Shown: positions 9,435-18,852 of the stretch, in pieces
Layout: each line of letters starts with the position of its first letter
Numbering within the stretch: position 1 is the first letter of the stretch
Assembly: GCF_000689395.1 (NCBI RefSeq)
Contig: NZ_HG966617.1
Location: 1,668,127 to 1,732,126, forward strand
Source of the DNA: Candidatus Phaeomarinobacter ectocarpi
GTDB lineage: Bacteria; Pseudomonadota; Alphaproteobacteria; CGMCC-115125
Length of the DNA stretch: 64,000 bases
Reading direction: 5' to 3'
Translations under genes and position numbers: made by a program
Notes under the pieces: model-generated
Seen by the model: only the letters and a program-made list of their open reading frames with translations
Told to the model about the DNA's origin: nothing
Database searches by the model: none

Positions 9435-10718
9435 ATGTCCACTGCCTACATAAACGCGCGCCTGGTCGACCCTGCCTCTGGCCTTGATACCCAGGGTGCG
9501 GTGCTCGTTGAGAATGGGCACATCCTGGATTTCGGCAGCCACCTGTTCGCGCATGGCGCTCCGGCTGGCCTTGAGACAATCGATTGCGGTGGACATGTAC
9601 TGGCTCCGGGCCTCATCGACATGCGCGTCTTCACCGGTGAACCCGGCGAGGAGCATCGTGAGACGTTGGCAACAGCAAGTGGTGCCGCCGCTGCGGGGGG
9701 CGTCACAACCATGGTGGTGATGCCCAACACGAACCCTGTGGTGGACGATGCTGCCATTGTTGACTTCGTGATGCGCCGGGCCCGCGATACTGCCAGCGTC
9801 AACATCGAGATCATGGCCGCCCTGACCAAAGGTCTTGCAGGTTCAGAGATGACCGAGTTCGGCCTTCTCAAGGATGCAGGCGCCATTGCCTATACCGATG
9901 GCATCCGCCCGGTCATGGATGCGCAGTTGCTCAGACGCGCCCTCACCTATTCCAAACTGTTTGACGGTCTCATCGTTCAGCACGCCGAAGACCCGTCCCT
10001 AGCAGCATCCGGCGTCATGAATGAAGGCGAGCTATCAACCCGCCTTGGCCTAGCAGGCATTCCGGCGGAAGCTGAAACCATTATCGTGGAACGCGACCTT
10101 CGCCTCGTGGCGCTGACCGGCGGGCGCTACCACGTCAGCCAGGTATCATGCGCTGAAACTGTCGATGTGATGCGTAAGGCCAAGGCAGAAGGCTTGCCCG
10201 TCACCTGCGGTGTGAGTGCAGACCATCTGTCGCTTAACGAAACAGACATTGGCGAATATCGAACCTTCTTCAAACTCTCCCCGCCCCTGCGCGACGAAAG
10301 CGATCGTCAGGCCCTGCTTGCAGGCTTGATCGATGGCACGATTGACGTCGTGGTATCTGGCCACGATCCACAGGACACTGACGCCAAGCGACGCCCGTTT
10401 GCTGAGGCAGCGTATGGCGCCGTCGGGCTGGAAACCCTCCTACCGGTTCTGCTGGAACGGGTGCACAACGAAGAAATCTCGCTGGCGGATGCGCTGGCCA
10501 CGATCACGTCAAAGCCTGCCGACATTCTAGGTCTTCCATCCGGACATCTGAAGTCCGGTGCTGCTGCTGATATGGTATTAATCGATCTGGGCAAGCCCTG
10601 GGTTGTCGAGGCCGATGCGCTGAGATCAAAATCCAAGAACACTGCCCATGAAGATCGGCGCTTTCAGGGACGTGCCATTCGCACCATCGTCGCTGGCAAA
10701 AGCGTATTCGAGGCATAA
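9435..10718 (+). CDS. Dihydroorotase-like protein, probably catalytically inactive (PyrC')
   Basis: This 427-residue amidohydrolase-fold protein aligns along its length with class I dihydroorotase, but key residues are changed. The strand-1 metal motif, normally HxH after GLID, reads GLIDMRVFTGEPG (Arg64-Val-Phe66). The region normally ATDHAPH reads VSGHDPQ (307-313), which loses the catalytic Asp. HAED near 183 and YHVSQVS near 232 are kept. In Pseudomonas a similar inactive PyrC' is a structural partner required by PyrB, and the position just behind pyrB suggests the same role here. The frame is open 29 codons upstream inside pyrB. The ATG at 9435 is chosen from the family start (MSTAYINARLVDP). 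Confidence 0.88.
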   Translation: MSTAYINARLVDPASGLDTQGAVLVENGHILDFGSHLFAHGAPAGLETIDCGGHVLAPGLIDMRVFTGEPGEEHRETLATASGAAAAGGVTTMVVMPNTNPVVDDAAIVDFVMRRARDTASVNIEIMAALTKGLAGSEMTEFGLLKDAGAIAYTDGIRPVMDAQLLRRALTYSKLFDGLIVQHAEDPSLAASGVMNEGELSTRLGLAGIPAEAETIIVERDLRLVALTGGRYHVSQVSCAETVDVMRKAKAEGLPVTCGVSADHLSLNETDIGEYRTFFKLSPPLRDESDRQALLAGLIDGTIDVVVSGHDPQDTDAKRRPFAEAAYGAVGLETLLPVLLERVHNEEISLADALATITSKPADILGLPSGHLKSGAAADMVLIDLGKPWVVEADALRSKSKNTAHEDRRFQGRAIRTIVAGKSVFEA

Positions 10719-10760
10719 ACAAAACAGCATGCACCCGACGCATGCCAGGGGACCCGTCTG

Positions 10761-11399
10761 ATGCTTATTGACCCAATCTCCATCGAGTACTCAGCCCCCT
10801 ACTACGCCATGGCGCTGGCCTTCGGTTATCTCCTTGGATCCATTCCGTTTGGGCTGGTGTTCACCCGCATGGCCGGGTTAGGCGACATCCGGTCTGTCGG
10901 CTCGGGCAATATCGGCGCAACAAATGTTCTGCGGACCGGCAATCGCTGGGTAGCCGCGGCCACGCTTGTTGCAGATGGTGCAAAGGGTGCCATCGCAGTC
11001 CTCATTGCCCGCTATGTCGCAGGCGACACCATGGCCGTTCTGGCAGGCACAGCCGCCTTTGTCGGACACATCTTCCCCGTCTGGCTCGGCTTCAAGGGTG
11101 GCAAGGGTGTTGCCACATTCCTTGGTCTTACCCTCGCCCTTAGCTTCCCCATCGGGCTTGCGGCCTGTGCCACCTGGTTGGTCACGGCTGCTGTGACACG
11201 CATCTCTTCATTGTCCGCTCTGGTGGCTGCGGCATTGGCCCCAGCCTATTTCTGGTATGCGGATTATTGGCTGATCATCCCGTTCGCCGTCTTCTACGCC
11301 GTGCTGATTTTCATCCGCCACAAGGACAACATCCAACGCATCCTTGCCGGAGAAGAACCTCGCATAGGTGCCAAGAAGAAGACTGCAGAAGAGGCGTAA
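10761..11399 (+). CDS. plsY: Glycerol-3-phosphate acyltransferase PlsY
   Basis: This 212-residue inner-membrane enzyme transfers acyl groups from acyl-phosphate to glycerol-3-phosphate, the first step of phosphatidate synthesis. The conserved loops are LLGSIPFGLVFTR near residue 25, GSGNIGATNVLRTGN near 49-63, and VWLGFKGGKGVATFLG near 110-125, separated by about six hydrophobic helices. The cytoplasmic tail is basic (RHKDNIQRILAGEEPRIG). It stops seven bases before dprA, with which it is probably co-transcribed. Confidence 0.96.
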   Translation: MLIDPISIEYSAPYYAMALAFGYLLGSIPFGLVFTRMAGLGDIRSVGSGNIGATNVLRTGNRWVAAATLVADGAKGAIAVLIARYVAGDTMAVLAGTAAFVGHIFPVWLGFKGGKGVATFLGLTLALSFPIGLAACATWLVTAAVTRISSLSALVAAALAPAYFWYADYWLIIPFAVFYAVLIFIRHKDNIQRILAGEEPRIGAKKKTAEEA

Positions 11400-11406
11400 C
11401 GCAATC

Positions 11407-12552
11407 ATGAGCATCGGGGCACCTTGGCAGACGCCGCAGAACACCCCCGAGCTCGTTGACTGGCTGCGTTTAATCCGTTCACAGAATATTGGGGCACATA
11501 CGTTTTGGGGCCTGCTGTCCAAATACGGCAGCGCGGCAGAGGCCCTTCAGGCCCTGCCCGAGCTCGCCGGTCGTGGACGTCGGCGAACGGTAAAGCTGGC
11601 TACTGAGAGCGACGCTGCCCATGAGCTGGAACAGATTAACCGGTACGGGGCAAAACCCGTCGCTATCGGCCAGGCTGGCTACCCGCCGCTACTGGCTCAG
11701 GTGGAGTCGCCGCCTCCCTTTTTGACAGTCATGGGCGATGCCTCAATTGCCTCCCCCAGAACAATTGGCATTGTCGGGGCACGCAACGCGTCTGCATCCG
11801 GCCGAAAGATGGCAGACCTCATGGCCCAAGGCCTGGGGCGGCATGGCGTAACCATCGCGTCAGGTCTTGCGCGTGGGGTAGACACCCATGCGCACAAGGC
11901 CAGCCTGGATACCGGGACCGTCGCGGTCACGGCCGGTGGCATCAATCGGATCTATCCAAAAGAAAACACCGATCTGTACCACCAGATCTCCGAGCTCGGC
12001 GCCGTCATATCCGAAATGCCGTTCGATGCAGAGCCGATCGCGCGGTTCTTTCCTCGCCGAAACCGACTGATTTCAGGCATGTCTGCAGGGGTGGTTGTCA
12101 TAGAAGCCGCGGCAAGATCCGGCTCGCTCATCACCGCCCGCTTTGCCCTTGAACAAGGCCGAGAGGTTTTTGCTGTCCCCGGTTCCCCGCTCGACCAGCG
12201 GGCACAGGGCACCAATGGGCTGCTCCGCAACGGCGCAACGCTTGTTCAGACCCCGGAGGATGTTCTTGAAGGTATTGAATCCCAGTTCAGCGACCCTGGC
12301 AGTCCCACTTTCCCGTTTGGCAGAATTGAACAAGAACAGGCGACAAGTCCAAATACGGACGACGTCACGGACCTCGATCCGAAAACCATCTCCAGCACTG
12401 TTTTGGAATTGTTGAGTCCCACGCCAATCCAGATCGATGATCTTGCACGCCTTAGCGGCATTCACATTGCCGCTGTATCAGCCGCAGTTCTGGAATTGGA
12501 GATTAGTGGGCAAGCAACGCGCCACCCCGGAGGCGGCGTCTCAGCCAACTGA
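11407..12552 (+). CDS. dprA: DNA-processing protein DprA
   Basis: This 381-residue protein protects incoming single-stranded DNA and loads RecA during natural transformation. Layout: an N-terminal helical SAM-like part (about 1-85), then a Rossmann-like core with TIGIVGARNASASGRKMA near 118, GVTIASGLARGVDTHAHKA near 145-163 and FPRRNRLISGMSAGVVVIEA near 215-235, and a C-terminal winged-helix (IQIDDLARLSGIHIAAVSAAVLELEI). The start at 11407 follows plsY closely. The frame is open 13 codons upstream within plsY. Other competence genes are not in the window, so a transformation role is inferred. Confidence 0.95.
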   Translation: MSIGAPWQTPQNTPELVDWLRLIRSQNIGAHTFWGLLSKYGSAAEALQALPELAGRGRRRTVKLATESDAAHELEQINRYGAKPVAIGQAGYPPLLAQVESPPPFLTVMGDASIASPRTIGIVGARNASASGRKMADLMAQGLGRHGVTIASGLARGVDTHAHKASLDTGTVAVTAGGINRIYPKENTDLYHQISELGAVISEMPFDAEPIARFFPRRNRLISGMSAGVVVIEAAARSGSLITARFALEQGREVFAVPGSPLDQRAQGTNGLLRNGATLVQTPEDVLEGIESQFSDPGSPTFPFGRIEQEQATSPNTDDVTDLDPKTISSTVLELLSPTPIQIDDLARLSGIHIAAVSAAVLELEISGQATRHPGGGVSAN

Positions 12553-12566
12553 AAATAGAGTGATAT

Positions 12567-12803
12567 CTAGCGCGCAGCGCGTTTCGCACGCGGACTGGGG
12601 GCTGATTTGCCCTTTGAGTTTTTGCCCTCAGCGACGCGGGAGGCTTCGCTTCCGGCCATTTCCAGCAAATAGGCCAGGAACGTCAAATCCGTCTGCCGGG
12701 CAGCAGAACTAAGACCTATCAGCATGTCAAAGACATAGGCTGCGGTCTGCTGCTGATCGTCGCCGACACTGATTTCTGAGTTATCGTTCAAGGCTTCACC
12801 CAT
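12567..12803 (-). CDS. Small conserved-looking protein of unknown function
   Basis: This product is 78 residues long if the ATG at 12803 is used; the frame extends 22 codons further upstream with less protein-like sequence. The centre is one amphipathic helical unit (YVFDMLIGLSSAARQTDLTFLAYLLEMAGSEA), followed by a basic low-complexity tail (KNSKGKSAPSPRAKRAAR). I recall similar short helical proteins in other alphaproteobacteria but no assigned function. It converges on dprA with a 14-base gap and is divergent from topA. Confidence 0.6.
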   Translation of the reverse strand: MGEALNDNSEISVGDDQQQTAAYVFDMLIGLSSAARQTDLTFLAYLLEMAGSEASRVAEGKNSKGKSAPSPRAKRAAR

Positions 12804-13150
12804 TCTTTTTCTTAATCCTAATGGCCGCAATAAGCCAATGTCCCCCAGACCGTAGCCTGAATATCCCACTACAACCTAGGGGTATAAGTAAGGCGGTCAT
12901 ACGACATATGACAACACACGTTTAGCGTGTAGTACAGGTTATGCAACTTTTTAATGACTGTTACTACGCATATTTGCGGTTCTACCATTGTTTTTTGGTA
13001 AATGGTCCGCTTGCGTAACACCTCTATTTGACACCTCGCCACTTACAACACCATGTTGTCGCGACGAATCGGAGCCCCACATCCTAAGAGATAAGCGGGA
13101 CTCCATCCCCAATACCGGCGCATTCGCGCCGACCCGAGTTTGAGGTTTGC
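12804..13150. promoter_or_regulatory. AT-rich gap upstream of topA
   Basis: About 350 bases, clearly more AT-rich than the surroundings, lie between the divergent small gene and topA. It must carry both promoters. A perfect -35 word TTGACA is at 13028-13033, but no convincing -10 word is found at the standard distance. Short inverted repeats are present (ACACACGTTTAGCGTGT around 12913). No gene is seen. Confidence 0.4.
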
Positions 13151-15853
13151 GTGGTCAATAACGTCGTAATCGTAGAATCCCCGGCCAAGGCCAAGACCAT
13201 AAACAAGTACCTGGGCAAGGATTTCACTGTCTTGGCTTCATACGGTCATGTGCGTGATCTACCGCCCAAAGACGGCTCCGTGGACCCGGAGCACGACTTC
13301 GATATGAAGTGGGAGGTCTCTCCCAGCTCAAAGAAACAGATCCGGGCCATCGAAACCGCCGTCAAAGGCGCCGACAAGCTGATTCTGGCGACCGACCCCG
13401 ACCGCGAGGGTGAGGCCATCTCCTGGCACGTGCTTGACATGCTCAAGCAGAAAAAAGTGCTCAAGGACATGCCGGTGGAGCGCGTCGTCTTCAACGCGGT
13501 CACCAAGAAGTCGATTCTTGAAGCCATGGAAAATGGCCGTGAGCTGGATAACGACCTCGTCGAGGCTTACAAAGCCCGCCGCGCACTCGACTACCTGGTG
13601 GGCTTCAACCTGTCGCCTGTCCTGTGGCGCAAGCTGCCCGGCTCCCGATCCGCTGGACGTGTACAATCCGTGGCCCTGCGTCTGATCGTATCCCGCGAGA
13701 TGGAAATCGATCAGTTCAAGCCACAGGAATACTGGTCAATCGCCGCAGATATGATCAATGAAAGCGGTGAAGCGTTCAACGCCCGCCTGACCAACTTCAA
13801 CGGCAAGAAGCTCGACAAATTCGATCTGGCCAACGAAACGCTGGCCCGCGAAGCCGAAGCAGCTGTCAAAAACTCACTTCTTACTGTGGCCTCTGTTGAA
13901 GCCAAGCCCGCAAAGCGGAATCCGCCGGCGCCCTTCACCACATCCACGCTGCAACAAGAAGCATCCCGCAAACTGGGCTTCAATGCCTCGCGAACAATGC
14001 AGGTGGCCCAGCGGCTGTATGAAGGTGAAGACATTGGCGGCGAGACGGTTGGTCTCATTACATATATGCGAACCGACGGCGTGCAGATGACGCCGGAAGC
14101 CATCGACGATGCACGCGATGCCATCGCGGCCCAGTTCGGCGCCAACTACCTGCCCGGTAGCCCCCGTATCTACCGGACCAAGGCAAAGAACGCACAGGAG
14201 GCGCATGAGGCGATCCGCCCGACCGACCTGGCAAGGACGCCCCAAGACATCCGCACATTTGTTAGTGACGAGCAACTCAAGCTTTATGAGTTGATCTGGA
14301 AGCGCGCCATCGCCAGCCAGATGGAGAGCGCTGCCTTCCAGCGCACGACGGTGGAGATGACGAACGAAGACGGCACTGTTGGCATGCGCGCCAACGGCTC
14401 GGTCCTCACCTTTGACGGCTTCCTGACCCTTTACCAGGAAGGCGTGGATGATTCAGACGGCGACGAAGACAGCAACCGTTTGCCCAAACTGACCGAAGGC
14501 GAAAAACCAAAGACGATCGCCGTCAACGCTGACCAGCACTTCACCGAGCCCCCACCCCGCTTCACCGAAGCATCCCTGGTGCGCCGGATGGAAGAACTCG
14601 GCATTGGCCGTCCGTCTACATATGCGTCCACTCTCAGTACTCTGAGGGACCGCGAATACGTGCACATGGACCGCAATCGGTTCATTCCCGAAGACAAAGG
14701 CCGCGTTGTTACAGCGTTTCTTGAAAAGTTCTTCAATCGGTATGTCCAGTACGACTTCACAGCTGGCCTCGAACAGCAGCTCGATTCAATCTCCGCCGGC
14801 GAGCTGGACTGGCGCGAAGTCCTGAAGGATTTCTGGCGCGATTTCATAGCCGCTGTAGACGACACCAAAGAGCTGCGCATTACCGAAGTGCTCGACACGC
14901 TGAATGACGTGCTGGGACATCATGTGTTCCCAGACAAGGGCGACGGCTCGGATCCACGCCTTTGCCCCACCTGCGGTGCTGGCCAGCTGTCGATCAAGAC
15001 CGGCCGGTTCGGCGCCTTCATCGGCTGCTCCAACTATCCCGAGTGCAAGTTTACGCGGCCGATGGCCGGCGACAGTGCGCAGGATGCGGCAGGTGGCGAC
15101 AAGGAGCTCGGCACCGATCCCGAGACTGGAATGGCGGTCACGCTCAAGAGCGGCCGGTTTGGCCCCTACATTCAGCTGGGCGAGAAGACCGAAGAAAACG
15201 AAAAGCCCAAGCGCTCGGGCATCCCCAAGGGCATGGACAAGGGCGACGTCGATTTCGACTACGCGCTCAAGCTGCTGTCCCTGCCCCGCGAAGTCGGCTT
15301 GCATCCTGAGTCCGGCAAGATGATCACTGCCGGACTGGGCCGCTACGGCCCGTTCGTGCTGCACGATGGCAAATACGCGAACCTGGATAGCATCGAAGAA
15401 GTGTTCGACGTCGGCATCAACCGCGCGGTAGATGCCATCGCCCAAAAGGCCCAGCGTGGCGGTGGCCGCAACCAGGCGAAAATTCTCAAGGATCTCGGCA
15501 AGCACCCGGACGATGATGGACCAGTGCAGGTTCTCGATGGTCGTTATGGCGCCTACATCAAGCACGCCAAGATCAATGCGACGCTGCCCAAAAGCATCGA
15601 CCTTGATGACCTGACGCTTGAGCGTGCGGTCGAACTTGTGGCGGAAAAAGCTGCCAAGTCCGGCAAGAAAAAGCCCAAGGCGAAAACGAAAGCCAAGAGC
15701 AAGGCGAAAACCAAAACGAAGGCAAAGGCAAAAACCAAAGCCAAGGCAAAAACAAAGGCTAAAGCCAAAACCAAGACCAAAGCCAAAACGAAGGCCAAGA
15801 CCGCGTCACCAAAGGCTGATGAAACAGCCGATACGTCGTCAGACGATTCCTAA
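13151..15853 (+). CDS. topA: DNA topoisomerase I
   Basis: This 900-residue type IA topoisomerase relaxes negative supercoils. The Toprim domain starts at once (NVVIVESPAKAKTINKYLG; acidic triad ATDPDREGEAISWH near residue 80). The active-site Tyr305 sits in ITYMRTDGVQMTPE. A C4 zinc ribbon (CPTCGAG...GCSNYPECKF) lies near 605-635. Further topoisomerase C-terminal repeats follow (GRFGPYIQLG, GRYGPFVLHDGKYANL, GRYGAYIKH). The last 55 residues are an unusual Lys/Ala/Thr repeat tail. Start is GTG with TGAGG upstream. The stop is directly abutted by the GTG of rnr. Confidence 0.98.
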   Translation: MVNNVVIVESPAKAKTINKYLGKDFTVLASYGHVRDLPPKDGSVDPEHDFDMKWEVSPSSKKQIRAIETAVKGADKLILATDPDREGEAISWHVLDMLKQKKVLKDMPVERVVFNAVTKKSILEAMENGRELDNDLVEAYKARRALDYLVGFNLSPVLWRKLPGSRSAGRVQSVALRLIVSREMEIDQFKPQEYWSIAADMINESGEAFNARLTNFNGKKLDKFDLANETLAREAEAAVKNSLLTVASVEAKPAKRNPPAPFTTSTLQQEASRKLGFNASRTMQVAQRLYEGEDIGGETVGLITYMRTDGVQMTPEAIDDARDAIAAQFGANYLPGSPRIYRTKAKNAQEAHEAIRPTDLARTPQDIRTFVSDEQLKLYELIWKRAIASQMESAAFQRTTVEMTNEDGTVGMRANGSVLTFDGFLTLYQEGVDDSDGDEDSNRLPKLTEGEKPKTIAVNADQHFTEPPPRFTEASLVRRMEELGIGRPSTYASTLSTLRDREYVHMDRNRFIPEDKGRVVTAFLEKFFNRYVQYDFTAGLEQQLDSISAGELDWREVLKDFWRDFIAAVDDTKELRITEVLDTLNDVLGHHVFPDKGDGSDPRLCPTCGAGQLSIKTGRFGAFIGCSNYPECKFTRPMAGDSAQDAAGGDKELGTDPETGMAVTLKSGRFGPYIQLGEKTEENEKPKRSGIPKGMDKGDVDFDYALKLLSLPREVGLHPESGKMITAGLGRYGPFVLHDGKYANLDSIEEVFDVGINRAVDAIAQKAQRGGGRNQAKILKDLGKHPDDDGPVQVLDGRYGAYIKHAKINATLPKSIDLDDLTLERAVELVAEKAAKSGKKKPKAKTKAKSKAKTKTKAKAKTKAKAKTKAKAKTKTKAKTKAKTASPKADETADTSSDDS
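15661..15813 (+). repeat. Low-complexity repeat coding the basic TopA tail
   Basis: About 150 bases are built from imperfect 6-12 base units such as AAGGCAAAAACC and AAAGCCAAG. They encode a Lys-Ala-Lys-Thr run (KAKTKAKAKTKAKAKTK). The DNA strand is strongly A/C/G-biased with almost no T. Such tracts can change length by slippage. The basic tail resembles the histone-H1-like tails that increase processivity in other TopA proteins (inference). Confidence 0.85.
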
Positions 15854-18244
15854 GTGGCAAAAAAACCCAATAGCCCTCGCCCCCGGAAAAAACCTGCAAA
15901 ACGCGGCAAAGCTAAAGCTGCGTCTGCGAATTTTTTACCGACCAAGGATCAGGTCCTTGAGTTCATGGCAACCTATCAGGGAACGCCGGGCAAACGTGAA
16001 ATCGCTCGCGCCTTCCGCATTCAGGGCCCTCAGCGCGTAGCCCTGAAAGGCCTGCTGCGGCAGATGGAAGAAGAAGGCCTTCTTGAAAAAGCGTCCAACA
16101 AGAAATTCACCCGCGTGGGCGAACTTCCACCGGTTGGCGTCATCGACATTGTGGACCGTGATACCGACGGCGAGCTGACTGCAAAACCTGCCAACTGGAC
16201 CGCCGAAACCGAACCGCCAACCATTGTGCTGGCGCCCTCCGGTCACAAGGACCCCGGCAGTTTTGGTATCGGAGACCGGGTGCTCGCCCGCCTCAACAAG
16301 GCGACAGAAGACTTCGACTACGAAGCCCGCGTCATCAAGAAACTGGGTGATGGCGCAAAGACTATCATTGGTGTCCTGCGCTCCGGCCCCGGCAAGGACT
16401 GGACGCTAGAGCCTGTCGACAAGCGCGAACGCAATGACTACCGGATCGCGTCAAGTGATGTAGCAGATGCCAAACCAGAGGAACTGGTCGAAGCAGAAGT
16501 CCTGTCCGGGCGGCAATATGGTCCAAGGGCAGCCAAGGTCATCAAGTCGCTTGGCCCCCTCGAAGGCACCCACGCCATAAGTCTCATCGCGGTGCACGAA
16601 CAGGGCATCCCCATCGACTTTGACCCGGCAGCCCTTGCTGAAGCCCAGGCTGCCAAACCTGCCAATGCGCGCGGACGAACCGACCTGCGCGACATCCCGC
16701 TCATCACCATCGACCCGGCAGACGCGCGCGACCACGACGATGCGGTGTGGGCCACACCCAGCGACGACCAGAACAACAAGGGCGGCTTTGAAGTCATTGT
16801 CGCCATCGCAGACGTCGCGGGCTATGTGCGCCCAGGGTCTGCTCTTGATCGCGACGCGCAGAAACGCGGCAACTCCGCCTACTTTCCTGATCGCGTCATC
16901 CCTATGTTGCCGGAGCGCATCTCGAACAATCTGTGTTCCCTCGTTGAGGGTGAAGACCGCCCCTGCATTGCGGTTCGCATGGTGTTCGACAAGCACGGCA
17001 ACAAGAAGAACCACGAGTTCATGCGCGCCATCATGCGCTCGGCTGCCAAGCTCTCGTATCAACAGGCACAGCAGGCCTATGACGGCCTGACGTCAGATGT
17101 TGAGTCCGATGTCCCCGATGCACTGACACAAAACGTCATTGTGCCCCTCTATAACGCCTACGAAGCCATCACCCGTGCGCAGGAAAAACGAGCGCCACTC
17201 GCTCTTGATTTGCCGGAACGCAAAATTGAAATGGGCCCCGATGGCCACATCGCACAAATTCGCGAAGTGGAGCGGCTGGACAGCATGCGCCTCATTGAGG
17301 CGTTCATGATCGCTGCAAATGTCTGCGCCGCAGAAACCCTGGAGAGCAAGAAGGCACCGGTCGTCTATCGCATCCACGACGCGCCCTCGCCTGAAAAACT
17401 GACAGCGCTTGCCGAGTTTCTGCAAACCCTGGATATGTCCATTCCCCGTGGTGCTGTGATCAAGCCCGGCCATCTCAACCGCATTCTTGCAAGCGCCGCA
17501 GATACCGAAACATCAGACATGGTGAGCGAGGTGGTCCTGCGGTCCATGGCCCAGGCGGAATACAATCCGGAAAACCTGGGACACTTCGGGCTAAACCTTC
17601 AGCGCTATGCGCACTTTACATCACCCATTCGTCGGTATGCTGACCTTCTGGTCCACCGATCGCTCATACGCGCCCTTGGGCTCACACCGAATGTGGAAAA
17701 GGACGGGCTGACCGACGAAGAAGAAAAGACCCTTGCTCAAATCGCTGAACATATCTCGTCCACTGAGCGGCGCGCCATGGCAGCAGAACGCGCAAGCAAG
17801 GACCGCTATCTTGCGCAGTTCCTTTCAAACCGGGTTGGCGCTGAGTTTGAAGGCCGCATCTCCGGCGTCACCCGCTTTGGTTTGTTTGTTCGCCTGAACG
17901 AAACCGGCGCGGACGGCCTGGTGCTCATCTCCTCACTGAATGGCGATTACTACCATCACTCCGAAAGCCTTCATGCGCTCATTGGCGAGCGGACCGGCAT
18001 GATGTTCAGGCTTGGCGACGACGTGACCGTTCGCCTTGAAGAAGTAGCCCCGCTGAAAGGTGGCATGCGTTTTGAGATGATTGCCGGTGGCCGCAAGGCA
18101 GCCCCAGCTGAGCAAAAACATGCGCGCAAGGACCGACAGAATGCGCGCGCGGAAGCCGGTGGACGCCACGGTCGTTCAAATCCGTCTCGACGCCCCAAAT
18201 TGCCCCGGTCCGGCAAAAAGAAATCGTCGTCCCGCCGCAAGTAA
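15854..18244 (+). CDS. rnr: Ribonuclease R
   Basis: This 796-residue 3'-5' exoribonuclease degrades structured RNA. Order: basic N-tail, winged helix (about 30-85, KREIARAFRIQGPQRVALK), cold-shock domains (about 90-260), the RNB catalytic domain with the acidic cluster IDPADARDHDDAVW near 285 and GLNLQRYAHFTSPIRRYADL near 580, and the S1 domain (AEFEGRISGVTRFGLFV near 665). The C-tail is Lys/Arg-rich (SGKKKSSSRRK). Start is GTG immediately after the topA stop (TAAGTG), so the two are probably one transcript. Confidence 0.97.
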   Translation: MAKKPNSPRPRKKPAKRGKAKAASANFLPTKDQVLEFMATYQGTPGKREIARAFRIQGPQRVALKGLLRQMEEEGLLEKASNKKFTRVGELPPVGVIDIVDRDTDGELTAKPANWTAETEPPTIVLAPSGHKDPGSFGIGDRVLARLNKATEDFDYEARVIKKLGDGAKTIIGVLRSGPGKDWTLEPVDKRERNDYRIASSDVADAKPEELVEAEVLSGRQYGPRAAKVIKSLGPLEGTHAISLIAVHEQGIPIDFDPAALAEAQAAKPANARGRTDLRDIPLITIDPADARDHDDAVWATPSDDQNNKGGFEVIVAIADVAGYVRPGSALDRDAQKRGNSAYFPDRVIPMLPERISNNLCSLVEGEDRPCIAVRMVFDKHGNKKNHEFMRAIMRSAAKLSYQQAQQAYDGLTSDVESDVPDALTQNVIVPLYNAYEAITRAQEKRAPLALDLPERKIEMGPDGHIAQIREVERLDSMRLIEAFMIAANVCAAETLESKKAPVVYRIHDAPSPEKLTALAEFLQTLDMSIPRGAVIKPGHLNRILASAADTETSDMVSEVVLRSMAQAEYNPENLGHFGLNLQRYAHFTSPIRRYADLLVHRSLIRALGLTPNVEKDGLTDEEEKTLAQIAEHISSTERRAMAAERASKDRYLAQFLSNRVGAEFEGRISGVTRFGLFVRLNETGADGLVLISSLNGDYYHHSESLHALIGERTGMMFRLGDDVTVRLEEVAPLKGGMRFEMIAGGRKAAPAEQKHARKDRQNARAEAGGRHGRSNPSRRPKLPRSGKKKSSSRRK

Positions 18245-18319
18245 CCTGCGACCGTTTGGCAGGCTGTGCGGCAATCGGACACCTTGAGACCCAAGCCCCT
18301 ACAGATCACCTTGGGTGTC

Positions 18320-18805
18320 ATGACAGTGGAAACAACAGCCCCGATTGCATCGCCCGGCACAGACCCCACCCTGGTCACGCCAGTAACGTCTGTAGGCCCG
18401 ACAGCACGTCCCGTCTGGCCGGCGATGACGAAGGGCCTGAGACACAAATGCCCGAAATGCGGCAAAGGCGCGCTTTTTAGTGCCTATTTGAAGGTTGTTG
18501 ATTCCTGCGAGTCCTGCGGTCAGGAACTGCATCACCATCGCGCAGATGACGCGCCACCCTATTTCACCATCTTTGTGTCTGGCCACATCATCATTCCACT
18601 GATGATCCTGGTGGAACGAATCTGGGAGCCGGCCTTGTGGATCCACATGGCAATATGGCTGCCGGTAACGCTCATCATGTGCATGGCTTTGCTTCCGCCC
18701 ATCAAAGGCGCTCTGGTCGGCCTGCAATGGGCCTTTCGCATGCACGGCTTTGAATATGATGAAGAGCCAGCTGATGCCTCAGGGGTGCGCACAGGCAGCA
18801 GCTGA
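18320..18805 (+). CDS. DUF983 family membrane protein with zinc ribbon
   Basis: This 161-residue protein has a disordered N-terminus, then a CxxC-CxxC ribbon (KCPKCGKGALFSAYLK and CESCGQEL, about residues 36-63). A conserved HHHRADDAPPYFTIF follows, and two hydrophobic helices (FVSGHIIIPLMILVE and AIWLPVTLIMCMALL). This is the DUF983 layout. Members are often close to Nudix and ribonuclease genes in alphaproteobacteria, and function is not established. The frame is open 18 codons upstream; the ATG at 18320 was preferred, but its ribosome site is weak. Confidence 0.85.
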   Translation: MTVETTAPIASPGTDPTLVTPVTSVGPTARPVWPAMTKGLRHKCPKCGKGALFSAYLKVVDSCESCGQELHHHRADDAPPYFTIFVSGHIIIPLMILVERIWEPALWIHMAIWLPVTLIMCMALLPPIKGALVGLQWAFRMHGFEYDEEPADASGVRTGSS

Positions 18806-18852
18806 TTTCAAGTCCTAGACAGACCTGACAATGCGAGGCATCGTCCCTCGCC

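Noticed and set aside
14786-15565. Long antisense open frame (259 codons) within topA
   Set aside because: It is a shadow of high-G+C codon usage on the opposite strand of a certain gene. Similar shadows lie in pyrB (8594-9442), aguA (29656-30447) and clpA (37825-38625).
15661-15813. Repeat tract as a possible CRISPR or mobile-element remnant
   Set aside because: The units are short, imperfect and in frame, with no spacers. They encode the continuous basic tail of TopA.
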